Below, piece after piece: positions 8,341 through 14,754 of a stretch of 14,754 nucleotides of DNA. Origin of the DNA: Bacteroidota bacterium (lineage in GTDB: Bacteria; Bacteroidota; Bacteroidia; Bacteroidales; UBA1715). Each line of letters begins with the position of its first letter. Position 1 is the stretch's first letter. The stretch lies in the NCBI GenBank assembly GCA_029266015.1, contig JAJUFK010000026.1, positions 1-14,754 on the forward strand. Reading direction: 5' to 3'. The notes beneath the pieces are model-generated. The model was not told where the DNA came from, ran no database searches, and saw nothing but the letters and a program-made list of their open reading frames with translations. Position numbers and translations under genes: made by a program.

Positions 8341-9303
8341 CTATTTCTTCCTGTTATATTGGTAAATAATCTGCCCATTATAATTCACAAAATTACACTG
8401 AAAAACTGTATCTGTTACAGAAATTACAGAAAACCCTTCATCTTTTGATGTAAATTTAGTTGAATCATTTTCAAAGTTAGGTCGTCCTAATGAAGCTGAT
8501 GAATTTACAAAATATTCAAAACCACTATCAGGAATTTGTAAATGCTGAAAATTATGAATATGCCCACATATATATGCATCTACTTTATACTTTTGTAAAA
8601 GTGGTTTAACTTTTTCAATTAATTCAGGAGTGTCTCCATGTTTTTCATCAATAGAATATATTGGATGATGTCCTACAACCAGAATCCATTTTTCTTTGGC
8701 CTCTGCAAGAGTTTTTTCTAACCATACTAATTGTTTCTGAATGTCTTGTTTACATGCATCAGGATACTTTTCGGTCTCTTTTCTATATTTTTCTACAAAC
8801 GGAGGAGTATCAATAAATACAATTTTGAGCATTGTACTATCACTTACTTTTTTTGTAATTGAATAATATCTATCAGGCATACACCACCGTCTACTTATTT
8901 GCGAATAATCAATGAGAGCTTGAGTATTGCCTTGATATTCATGATTCCCCAATATTGGATACCATTCACAATGTAAATTTGGGTGTGTATATATATTTTC
9001 AAAATTTGTTAAAAATATTGGATCCTGAACACTTCGAACACCCAATCCATGAAAACAATCACCGGCCGAAATAATAAATTTAGGTGAAATTCTTTCAGAA
9101 AAACTTCCCATTGTATCGGCTAAACTTTTTTGTTTAAAATACCCATTTCTGCCTACATCTGAAACTACATAAAAGTTATATGCATCGCTATTTATAGTAA
9201 ATGTTGGAGGGGCAACAGTATTAGATTTAGGTTTACACGAGAATATTCCAAAACTTATAACTAAACCTAAAAGAATATTTAGAATTATCTGTTTTTTTTT
9301 CAT
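8341..9303 (-). CDS. Purple-acid-phosphatase-like (ACP5-type) metallophosphoesterase lipoprotein
   Basis: This is a predicted phosphomonoesterase of the calcineurin-like superfamily, 320 residues, exported as a lipoprotein. A hydrophobic signal (about 5-20) ends in the lipobox IFSC with the lipid-carrying Cys23. No acidic residues follow the cysteine (CKPKSN), so a periplasm-facing location is more likely than the surface. The dinuclear metal motifs are in order: D49 in SDVG, G81-D82, GNHE (119-122), GHHP (211-214) and GHIH (247-250). The region CMPDRYYS plus IVFIDTPPF and the spacing of motifs resemble mammalian tartrate-resistant acid phosphatase (ACP5). The tyrosine of the purple acid phosphatase motif GDxxY is a histidine here (GDCFH, H85). 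It starts 17 nt after the phytase stop and is the last gene of the minus-strand locus. The likely role is removing phosphate from the products of the phytase, which is inferred from context. Confidence 0.88.
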   Translation of the reverse strand: MKKKQIILNILLGLVISFGIFSCKPKSNTVAPPTFTINSDAYNFYVVSDVGRNGYFKQKSLADTMGSFSERISPKFIISAGDCFHGLGVRSVQDPIFLTNFENIYTHPNLHCEWYPILGNHEYQGNTQALIDYSQISRRWCMPDRYYSITKKVSDSTMLKIVFIDTPPFVEKYRKETEKYPDACKQDIQKQLVWLEKTLAEAKEKWILVVGHHPIYSIDEKHGDTPELIEKVKPLLQKYKVDAYICGHIHNFQHLQIPDSGFEYFVNSSASLGRPNFENDSTKFTSKDEGFSVISVTDTVFQCNFVNYNGQIIYQYNRKK

Positions 9304-9320
9304 AACTAAAAATGTTTTTA

Positions 9321-10364
9321 TTATTTTTTTATTGGAACAATATCTTCTAATTTATAAAATTGAAATGTTTTATCTGATGACATTGCAACAAAAATACCTT
9401 GAGTAAAAGTTGCATTTAACGGCAAACTGCATAAGTCTGAACCATCACTTTCATCTGTTTTAGTTTTTACAATGTGCACAAGTTTATGTTCATGTTCATT
9501 GCTAACAGTACCTTTTCGTGAAAATACATGAAATTGATTTGCTTGTTGGTCAGAAACAATAATATATCCCTCGCCATTTGGTTGTGTATATATCGAAATT
9601 CCTTCTTGATCAGATGTAAAACCTGATGTGCCAAATACAGCTAATTCTTTATTTCCTTTATCAGCATCGGCATAATATTTACGGATACCGAATTTTTCAT
9701 CTGAATAATAAAGATACCCCAATTCATCATCTACAGCTATTGCCTCTATTTCTTTAATTCCGCTGTATAATCCAACTGCACGTATTTTTTGAGCATTTAA
9801 TCCTTGTTTTGTTGATGTAAGCTTGTATTGATAAATATAACCTTCTTTAGGTCCTGTTTTACGACCTACAAATGCAAAAATTTCTTGTTGTTTGTTTTTA
9901 TATAATGCAATACCCATTGGACTTCGTAACGTATCATCGGCAAAAATCGGTATACCACCATTATCAATAAATTTACAGTCGGGCAAAGAAATTACACGAA
10001 TTTTATCAGTGCCTCGTTCTGTAAAAACAGCTATATCAATTACTTTTTTATTATAAACAAAACCATATTCTATATCAATATTGTTTGGTCTTTGTAAATT
10101 ATATATACATAAGTGTTTTTGTAATTTTCCTTGTAAATCAAACACAAAAATTCCTCCGGTACTATCACCTTTGTCTGTTCCTAATATTAAACTTTTTGAA
10201 GGATTTTGTTTATTATACCAAATTGCCGGATCGTCGGTATCATTAAGTGTAGTATCCGAAACAATCACCGGAGATACAACAATTGGCTCACTAGTAGTTT
10301 GCATAATAAAACACATACTTAAACCTGCAGCAATTAATAGAAATGGTAATGCTATTCTTTTCAT
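9321..10364 (-). CDS. Beta-propeller phytase (3-phytase family)
   Basis: Beta-propeller phytases are calcium-dependent enzymes that remove phosphates from phytate (inositol hexakisphosphate). The protein has 347 residues from the ATG at 10364. Family motifs seen in order are DDPAIW (44-49), NNIDIEYGF (94-102), the SPMGIALY blade (148-155), EIEAIAVDDELGYLYY (205-220), SDQEGISIY (251-259), the acidic ESDGSD (305-310) and QGIFVAMSS (322-330), with spacing like the Bacillus six-bladed enzyme. The N-terminus (MKRIALPFLL onwards) is a hydrophobic export signal, but neither a clear lipobox (LSMC) nor an Ala-x-Ala site is present, so its final anchoring is unclear. An ATG at 10415 would add 17 residues, but that stretch lies in a terminator-like hairpin and would bury the signal peptide, so I reject it. 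It lies between a beta-helix lipoprotein gene and a second phosphatase gene. Confidence 0.9.
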   Translation of the reverse strand: MKRIALPFLLIAAGLSMCFIMQTTSEPIVVSPVIVSDTTLNDTDDPAIWYNKQNPSKSLILGTDKGDSTGGIFVFDLQGKLQKHLCIYNLQRPNNIDIEYGFVYNKKVIDIAVFTERGTDKIRVISLPDCKFIDNGGIPIFADDTLRSPMGIALYKNKQQEIFAFVGRKTGPKEGYIYQYKLTSTKQGLNAQKIRAVGLYSGIKEIEAIAVDDELGYLYYSDEKFGIRKYYADADKGNKELAVFGTSGFTSDQEGISIYTQPNGEGYIIVSDQQANQFHVFSRKGTVSNEHEHKLVHIVKTKTDESDGSDLCSLPLNATFTQGIFVAMSSDKTFQFYKLEDIVPIKK

Positions 10365-10376
10365 ATTACTTTTTTT

Positions 10377-10413
10377 AAAAGAAGGTGTGTTTATTATTTC
10401 AAAACACACCTTC
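10377..10413 (-). terminator. Terminator-like hairpin between the beta-helix gene and the phytase gene
   Basis: A perfect 12-bp stem (GAAGGTGTGTTT with AAACACACCTTC) encloses a 9-base loop and is followed on the minus strand by TTTT and then an A run. It begins 32 bp after the beta-helix stop codon and ends 12 bp before the phytase ATG. It could terminate the receptor/beta-helix transcript, fully or partly, or act as a processing or stability element that sets different levels for the two halves of the locus. The short T run makes partial termination plausible. Confidence 0.75.
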
Positions 10414-10420
10414 ATATTTA

Positions 10421-10428
10421 CAAACTTA
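10421..10428 (-). promoter_or_regulatory. Possible -7 promoter element ahead of the phytase gene
   Basis: The minus strand reads TAAGTTTG, which fits TAnnTTTG. Transcription from it would start near 10414, right at the base of the hairpin at 10381-10413. No matching -33 element is seen, and such octamers occur by chance in AT-rich DNA, so this is weak. Confidence 0.25.
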
Positions 10429-10444
10429 CTATTTATTACGAAAA

Positions 10445-11740
10445 TTATTTAGTTCCATATGCACCAAAATATGCAGCAGGTGCAGGAGATTTGTATGTAA
10501 CATTGTCAATTGTTAAACCATTTGTATTGTAATGAGGTGTAATTGTTATATTACCACCTGTAAGTGCAGGAGAACCTGTTTTAAGATGAAAATCCCATGT
10601 AGAATTATATTGTTGTGGAACATTTGAAGAACCATTAACTCCTGCCATAATATCTACATTAGATTGGATTGTAAAACTTTCAAAATTTGGATTATTTGTT
10701 CCTGGTGTAGTACTCATTTTATCATTAGCTCCATTTAAAACACCATTTTTTTCAGTTGCAACAAATTCATCTATACCGGCTTGAGTTGATGCAAAAATAA
10801 AATTAGGTGTATATACACATGTTGAATCCATTGGTTTTTTTACATCTTGTTTTATCGGATGACGAGTATCAAATAAAATATTATTAAATACATGCGCTTT
10901 AATATTATCTTCTAACCAAATGCTGCCACCTTTAATTTTTGGACGTCTCCAACCTGTATTTACCAAAGTATTATTATATACATATAAATCTGATTGTGTA
11001 TTTAACATACCACTATTAGATAGTTTAAATCCATTTGTGTTAGGATCATATATAAAGTTATAAGCTAAATCTGCTAAACAATCTGATTTATAATTAATAG
11101 CATCGCCTCCGTCATAACCATTACAAATAAATTGAGAATTCATAATAATAGATTGACCTCCGGTAATATATACCTGATCTTCTGCATTATTCATAAATGT
11201 ACAATTTGTAATTACAAATCTACCTTCGGGATTACAGAAATGGAATCCGGGAACGCCTTCTCCTGTTACAGTTTTAAATAATTGATATTGGAATGAAGCT
11301 GACTCTTCAGTAGTTTGAGCTCCTCCGTATTCAACAATTGTATGTTGTAACAATACCTCTTCACAGTCGTAACCACAAATAATTCCACCCCAATAGCGAT
11401 TGAATTTTTTGCTATTAGAACGGTATTGTTCTGCTACGGTAAAACGAATTGGTTTTTCAGCAGTACCATAGCAATAAAGATTACCTAATACTATGAATTC
11501 AGGACGAACAGCAGTGTCATTCATAATAATTTGCACACCTTCTTCAATAAATAAGGATTTATTTACCGGTACAACATAGTGATCTGTTAATGTAACTATT
11601 GTATCTTTTTTCCATACAATAGCACCTTCAGGATAAACTCTCGATTTATCTTCGGGTTTTTTGTCATCTTTGTTACAACTCGAAAATACTGTTGCCAACA
11701 ATGTTAATAAAATTAATAAGCCTTTTGTTTTCATAATCAT
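10445..11740 (-). CDS. Right-handed parallel beta-helix lipoprotein, probably surface exposed
   Basis: I recognise the fold and the export type, not a named function. The signal MKTKGLLILLTLLATVFSSC ends in a lipobox with Cys22, followed by NKDDKK. That matches the K-(D/E)-(D/E) lipoprotein export signal described for surface lipoproteins of Bacteroidota such as Capnocytophaga. From about residue 40 the chain looks like a parallel beta-helix: VPVNKSLFIEEGVQIIM as an N-terminal cap, then short strands such as LLQHTIVEYGGA (130-141), FVITNCTFMNN (175-185), IIMNSQFICNG (198-208), LYVYNNTLVN (252-261) and AHVFNNILFD (282-291), ending with a FHLKTGSPAL segment. No lyase active-site motif stands out. 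It starts 6 nt after the receptor stop codon (or 12 nt if the second ATG at 11734 is used), so the two are surely co-transcribed. Its place beside a TonB receptor suggests substrate capture for that receptor. Confidence 0.85.
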   Translation of the reverse strand: MIMKTKGLLILLTLLATVFSSCNKDDKKPEDKSRVYPEGAIVWKKDTIVTLTDHYVVPVNKSLFIEEGVQIIMNDTAVRPEFIVLGNLYCYGTAEKPIRFTVAEQYRSNSKKFNRYWGGIICGYDCEEVLLQHTIVEYGGAQTTEESASFQYQLFKTVTGEGVPGFHFCNPEGRFVITNCTFMNNAEDQVYITGGQSIIMNSQFICNGYDGGDAINYKSDCLADLAYNFIYDPNTNGFKLSNSGMLNTQSDLYVYNNTLVNTGWRRPKIKGGSIWLEDNIKAHVFNNILFDTRHPIKQDVKKPMDSTCVYTPNFIFASTQAGIDEFVATEKNGVLNGANDKMSTTPGTNNPNFESFTIQSNVDIMAGVNGSSNVPQQYNSTWDFHLKTGSPALTGGNITITPHYNTNGLTIDNVTYKSPAPAAYFGAYGTK

Positions 11741-11746
11741 AAATAT

Positions 11747-14497
11747 TTAATTAGTAATAAAATTTTTTCGAATTCCACATATAAAAGAGCGACTGTAAAT
11801 ATCCTTACGAACCAAGGTTTTATCACTTAAAGTAGTTTGCAATGGCAAGTCAATATTCTCATTATCAATAATTTTAATATAGTAATACATAGGAGTATTA
11901 ACTAAATTATTTACCTTAAGAAAACATGACCATCCCGTTTTCCATTTTTTTTCAAATGCAGAATCTAACTGAAAGGTTTTAGACATCCAATAATCAGAAT
12001 TATAAAAATCGGATACTACTATAAGTCTATCGTGAGTATAGGATGCTGCTAATTGACAATCAATACCCGAATCATGTTTATACAGCAATGCTATATTTGC
12101 TGTATGTGGTGACTGCCCCACTAATGGACGTGTTTGATTTTTGGTAATACGTTCGGTTGCTCCTTTTTCATTTTTTTGATACAACGTTTTGGGTGTAGTA
12201 ATTTTTGATAATGTATACGTGTAATTAGCTTTTACACCAAAAACTCTAAAATATTTTATTATATCTGTTTCAAATCCTATATTTTGTGCTTTATCTACAT
12301 TACCCGGACCAAATCCATATTGACGACGATTTACTGTAGTGTACATTATTTCAATAGGATCTTGAATTTGTTTATAAAAAACTCCAACCAATAGTTGTTC
12401 TGTTTTTTTAGGAAAGTACTCGTAACGAACATCAATATTATGAATACGAGCACGTTTTAATTTTTTATTTCCAAATTCAGTATAATCTTCTTCCATTATT
12501 ACATAAGGAACTATTTCATAAAATCCGGGTCTGTTAATTGATTTAAAATATGAAACTCTAATATTTGTATTGTTTGTAGGAGTATATTTACATTGAATAG
12601 AAGGTAAAATATCAGTATATATTTGAGCTCCTGATGAATCTTGTCCCATTGCCGGATAATATTGAAAATACCCTTGATTTGTATGTTCACTTCGTATACC
12701 TGTTTGTATACTTCCTAACCGATGATTGATAGAAACCATTCCATAATACCCCATTATTAATTCTTGAGAATCATAATTCAATGGTCCTACACTACCTTGA
12801 AGCGGATTTGATAATTTCCATGAAATTTGATCTATAGTATTAAAATCTTTTCCTTGAACTTGAATACCATCTGGTCTGATTTTATATTCAACCAAAAAGT
12901 TTGTTCGTTCTTTGTTTCGAATCATAGAACCAACTTTGTACTCAAATTGTAAAGTATTATACGTATACTTATATTTAGCATGAATAAAACCCGATAAATC
13001 AGTATCAGTATTATGTGCCCATTCTATTGTAGAACCGTCAGCATCAGGATACACATTTGCTATGCTGTCTATTTGAATTCTATCTAAATTAAAATGTGTT
13101 CTCTCCGGTGTTTGATTATTTGCTACTGAATATTGACTTGCCCATGATATTTCTAAATGAGGCATTACAGTATGTTTGCCATGCAATGATGACACTAAAA
13201 TATTCTGATAATTTGACTGTAATCGTGTTTGATAATTTAAATCATATTTATTGTTTTCAGGATCGTAATTGTATGAAAAATTGGTTGTAGTTGTTTGGCG
13301 AATCTGAAATGAATTCATAGAAATATATGCATTATACCAATCAAATGAATGATTGGCATTTATCATATAATCGGTTTTAATGTGTACCGCATTTTGAATT
13401 GCTCTTTCAGAATATTCTCGTTCACGCATGCTGGTAATTACAGGAGTATTTGTTTGCTGTCTATAACTTTCAGAAAAAATAACTGATTGATTTCCTTTTG
13501 AAAGATTACTATAATTAGCAGCTACCATTATTCCCAATTTTTTTTGTAAAAATCTATTACCCAATGCAACACCAATATTTGAATTGGGTAATGGATTTGT
13601 TTCACTTATTTTTCCTAAATCTCTATTTAAATCAGTCAAAGATGCTGTATAGGTTTTTCCATTTTGTTCACGGGGCGATAACATTGAAATATGAGAACGA
13701 GGATATGTTGATAATCCATTTTGTATAAAATACGAGTTATATCCAATTCCTAAATTGGTATTTACAAAAAAAGCATTGGGAGAATCTTTCATAACAAGAT
13801 TTATTACACCACCAGAACCATCACCTTCCATATCGGCTGTTAGAGTTTTATATACTTCAACTCGGTCGGCTAAATCACTTGGAAAAATATTTAATGGCAC
13901 AAATCTATGTTTGTTATGGGGACTCGAAATTTTCAAACCATTAACTAATGTATAGTTATATCGTTTATCCATTCCTCGCAATATTGCATATTGAGCCTCA
14001 CCCGAACTGTTTTTCTCAAGAGTTACCCCCGATATACGTTGTACTACATTTGCTATGTTTAAATCTGGCGATTGTTGAATAGATGAAGCACTTACAACAT
14101 TTATAACTTGCATTGAAGTCTTTTCACTAAGGCGAGCATTTGCATCGGTATTTTGAGCTCCATGTGCTACTATTGTTACCGATTGCAACATAGTATGTTC
14201 TATCTCAAGCAAGAAATTGAATTTAATAGGTATATTATTGTTTTCAATAATTGCTTTTTGAGTTATACTTTTATATCCTAAATACGATATTGATATATAA
14301 TATGTACCGGCTTCTATATTTTTAAATATAAATGAGCCGTCTAAACCTGTTACTGTATATTCTTTAAGCTGTTCAATACTTACGGTAGCTCCTATTAGCG
14401 GTTCTTTGTTGTCTTTGTCGTACACAAATCCTTGAATAGTTGCTGCCCAAACAGTGTTTATTAATAAAATTCCAATTAGTACAATAATTCTCACCAC
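11747..14497 (-). CDS. TonB-dependent outer-membrane receptor, likely for phytate or related phosphoester
   Basis: This 916-residue protein is an outer-membrane gated channel energised by TonB. In order: a signal peptide (1-19, cleavage around Val-Trp-Ala-Ala); a carboxypeptidase-regulatory-like domain (about 20-100) with EPLIGATVSI and SYLGYKS; a possible TonB box SVTIVA (106-111); the plug (about 125-238) with LRGMDKRYNYTLVNG (173-187) and VEVYKTLTADMEGDG (213-227); and the beta-barrel to the C-terminus. The plug motifs resemble the Xanthomonas/Caulobacter-type TonB receptor family rather than SusC, and no SusD gene is present. The only usable start is GTG at 14497: the frame is open upstream to a TAA at 14561-14563 without any ATG. 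It is the first gene of a minus-strand locus with a beta-helix lipoprotein, phytase and phosphatase, which is the reason for the substrate guess. Confidence 0.92.
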   Translation of the reverse strand: MVRIIVLIGILLINTVWAATIQGFVYDKDNKEPLIGATVSIEQLKEYTVTGLDGSFIFKNIEAGTYYISISYLGYKSITQKAIIENNNIPIKFNFLLEIEHTMLQSVTIVAHGAQNTDANARLSEKTSMQVINVVSASSIQQSPDLNIANVVQRISGVTLEKNSSGEAQYAILRGMDKRYNYTLVNGLKISSPHNKHRFVPLNIFPSDLADRVEVYKTLTADMEGDGSGGVINLVMKDSPNAFFVNTNLGIGYNSYFIQNGLSTYPRSHISMLSPREQNGKTYTASLTDLNRDLGKISETNPLPNSNIGVALGNRFLQKKLGIMVAANYSNLSKGNQSVIFSESYRQQTNTPVITSMREREYSERAIQNAVHIKTDYMINANHSFDWYNAYISMNSFQIRQTTTTNFSYNYDPENNKYDLNYQTRLQSNYQNILVSSLHGKHTVMPHLEISWASQYSVANNQTPERTHFNLDRIQIDSIANVYPDADGSTIEWAHNTDTDLSGFIHAKYKYTYNTLQFEYKVGSMIRNKERTNFLVEYKIRPDGIQVQGKDFNTIDQISWKLSNPLQGSVGPLNYDSQELIMGYYGMVSINHRLGSIQTGIRSEHTNQGYFQYYPAMGQDSSGAQIYTDILPSIQCKYTPTNNTNIRVSYFKSINRPGFYEIVPYVIMEEDYTEFGNKKLKRARIHNIDVRYEYFPKKTEQLLVGVFYKQIQDPIEIMYTTVNRRQYGFGPGNVDKAQNIGFETDIIKYFRVFGVKANYTYTLSKITTPKTLYQKNEKGATERITKNQTRPLVGQSPHTANIALLYKHDSGIDCQLAASYTHDRLIVVSDFYNSDYWMSKTFQLDSAFEKKWKTGWSCFLKVNNLVNTPMYYYIKIIDNENIDLPLQTTLSDKTLVRKDIYSRSFICGIRKNFITN

Positions 14498-14674
14498 GTA
14501 TTTTTTTACAAAAAAACCGTTATAGTATGAATCACATTTTATGAGTATGTAATCAAAAAATTAATTTCAATTCAGAAAATAGCTTCAATAATTAAGAAAA
14601 GTTTAAAAACAATTGAAAAAAATCAGGTTAAACTTAATTGTTTAGTAAGAATTTGTTTACTTTCTATTCTTAAG

Positions 14675-14694
14675 ATTCCTTTTAACAAAGGAAT
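14675..14694. repeat. Perfect inverted repeat, possible operator
   Basis: ATTCCTTT at 14675-14682 and AAAGGAAT at 14687-14694 form a perfect 8-bp dyad with the 4-base spacer TAAC. It lies about 180 bp upstream of the receptor start. No T tract follows in either direction, so a protein-binding site is more likely than a terminator. Its function is unknown. Confidence 0.4.
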
Positions 14695-14721
14695 ATGAGT
14701 GTGTTTCTGTTAAGTCAGTAA

Positions 14722-14729
14722 TATATTTG
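14722..14729 (+). promoter_or_regulatory. Possible -7 promoter element for a gene right of the window
   Basis: TATATTTG fits the Bacteroidota TAnnTTTG consensus on the plus strand. If real, it would drive a divergent gene beyond the right edge. No TTG sits at the usual distance upstream, so chance is a real possibility. Confidence 0.2.
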
Positions 14730-14754
14730 ACATATAATAAAACATTTGTTTTAT

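Larger units (their letters stand above)
14498..14754. promoter_or_regulatory. Non-coding region upstream of the receptor locus
   Basis: These 257 bp before the TonB receptor are very AT-rich and hold no gene I can support. They should carry the promoter of the four-gene locus. I found no strict TAnnTTTG element on the minus strand and no recognisable Pho box. An 8-bp inverted repeat lies at 14675-14694 and a plus-strand TATATTTG at 14722-14729. The T and A runs at 14501-14516 sit just before the receptor start. Confidence 0.4.

Noticed and set aside
10365..10415. A longer phytase starting at ATG 10415
   Set aside because: The extra 17 codons lie mostly in the hairpin, and the signal peptide fits only the ATG at 10364.
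10081..10452. A 123-codon plus-strand open frame across the phytase 5' end
   Set aside because: It is antisense to the phytase and its hairpin and has a cysteine/lysine-rich translation with no recognisable family.
11747..14497. SusC-type glycan receptor with a SusD partner
   Set aside because: The plug motifs resemble the Xanthomonas/Caulobacter-type receptor family, and the next gene encodes a beta-helix protein, not a SusD fold.
14498..14754. Pho box direct repeats upstream of the TonB receptor
   Set aside because: Several CTTAA and TAAACA words occur, but without the regular 11-base spacing of PhoB/PhoP sites; the region is too AT-rich to judge by eye.

Overview
The window is AT-rich chromosomal DNA that looks like Bacteroidota (Bacteroidetes). 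The reasons are a TonB-dependent receptor with an N-terminal carboxypeptidase-regulatory-like domain, lipoproteins of Bacteroidota type, A-rich leaders instead of strong Shine-Dalgarno sites before most genes, and TAnnTTTG-type -7 promoter elements before purE and prfB. I see no rRNA, tRNA, CRISPR, insertion sequence or prophage gene. Eleven protein genes are supported: nine on the minus strand, plus tilS (partial) and purE on the plus strand.

Left part (1-7588), housekeeping. The 3' end of tilS (tRNA-Ile lysidine synthase) runs in from the left edge and converges on a minus-strand series. In transcription order (right to left) that series is prfB (release factor 2, with a classic programmed +1 frameshift), a DMT/EamA-type membrane transporter, prfC (release factor 3), a 180-bp gap, clpB (AAA+ disaggregase) and a short-chain dehydrogenase. 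prfB, the transporter and prfC are separated by 1 nt each and are almost certainly co-transcribed, putting two translation-termination factors in one unit.

Middle (7589-8340). A divergent promoter region serves prfB (left) and purE (right, purine biosynthesis). purE and the phosphatase gene that converges on it share a strong bidirectional terminator at 8274-8313.

Right part (8341-14754), the most interesting region. Four minus-strand genes form an apparent organic-phosphate (phytate) acquisition locus, in transcription order: a TonB-dependent outer-membrane receptor, a right-handed beta-helix lipoprotein with a putative surface-export signal, a beta-propeller phytase, and an ACP5/purple-acid-phosphatase-like lipoprotein. 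A terminator-like hairpin lies between the beta-helix and phytase genes. The likely logic is capture of inositol phosphate at the surface, TonB-driven uptake, removal of the first phosphates by the phytase, and removal of the rest by the second phosphatase. Pairing of beta-propeller phytases with TonB receptors is known in aquatic bacteria. The beta-helix lipoprotein, in the place a SusD-like protein would hold, and the phosphatase with an altered metal-site motif are the less familiar parts. The last 257 bp (14498-14754) are non-coding on the minus strand and probably carry the locus control region.
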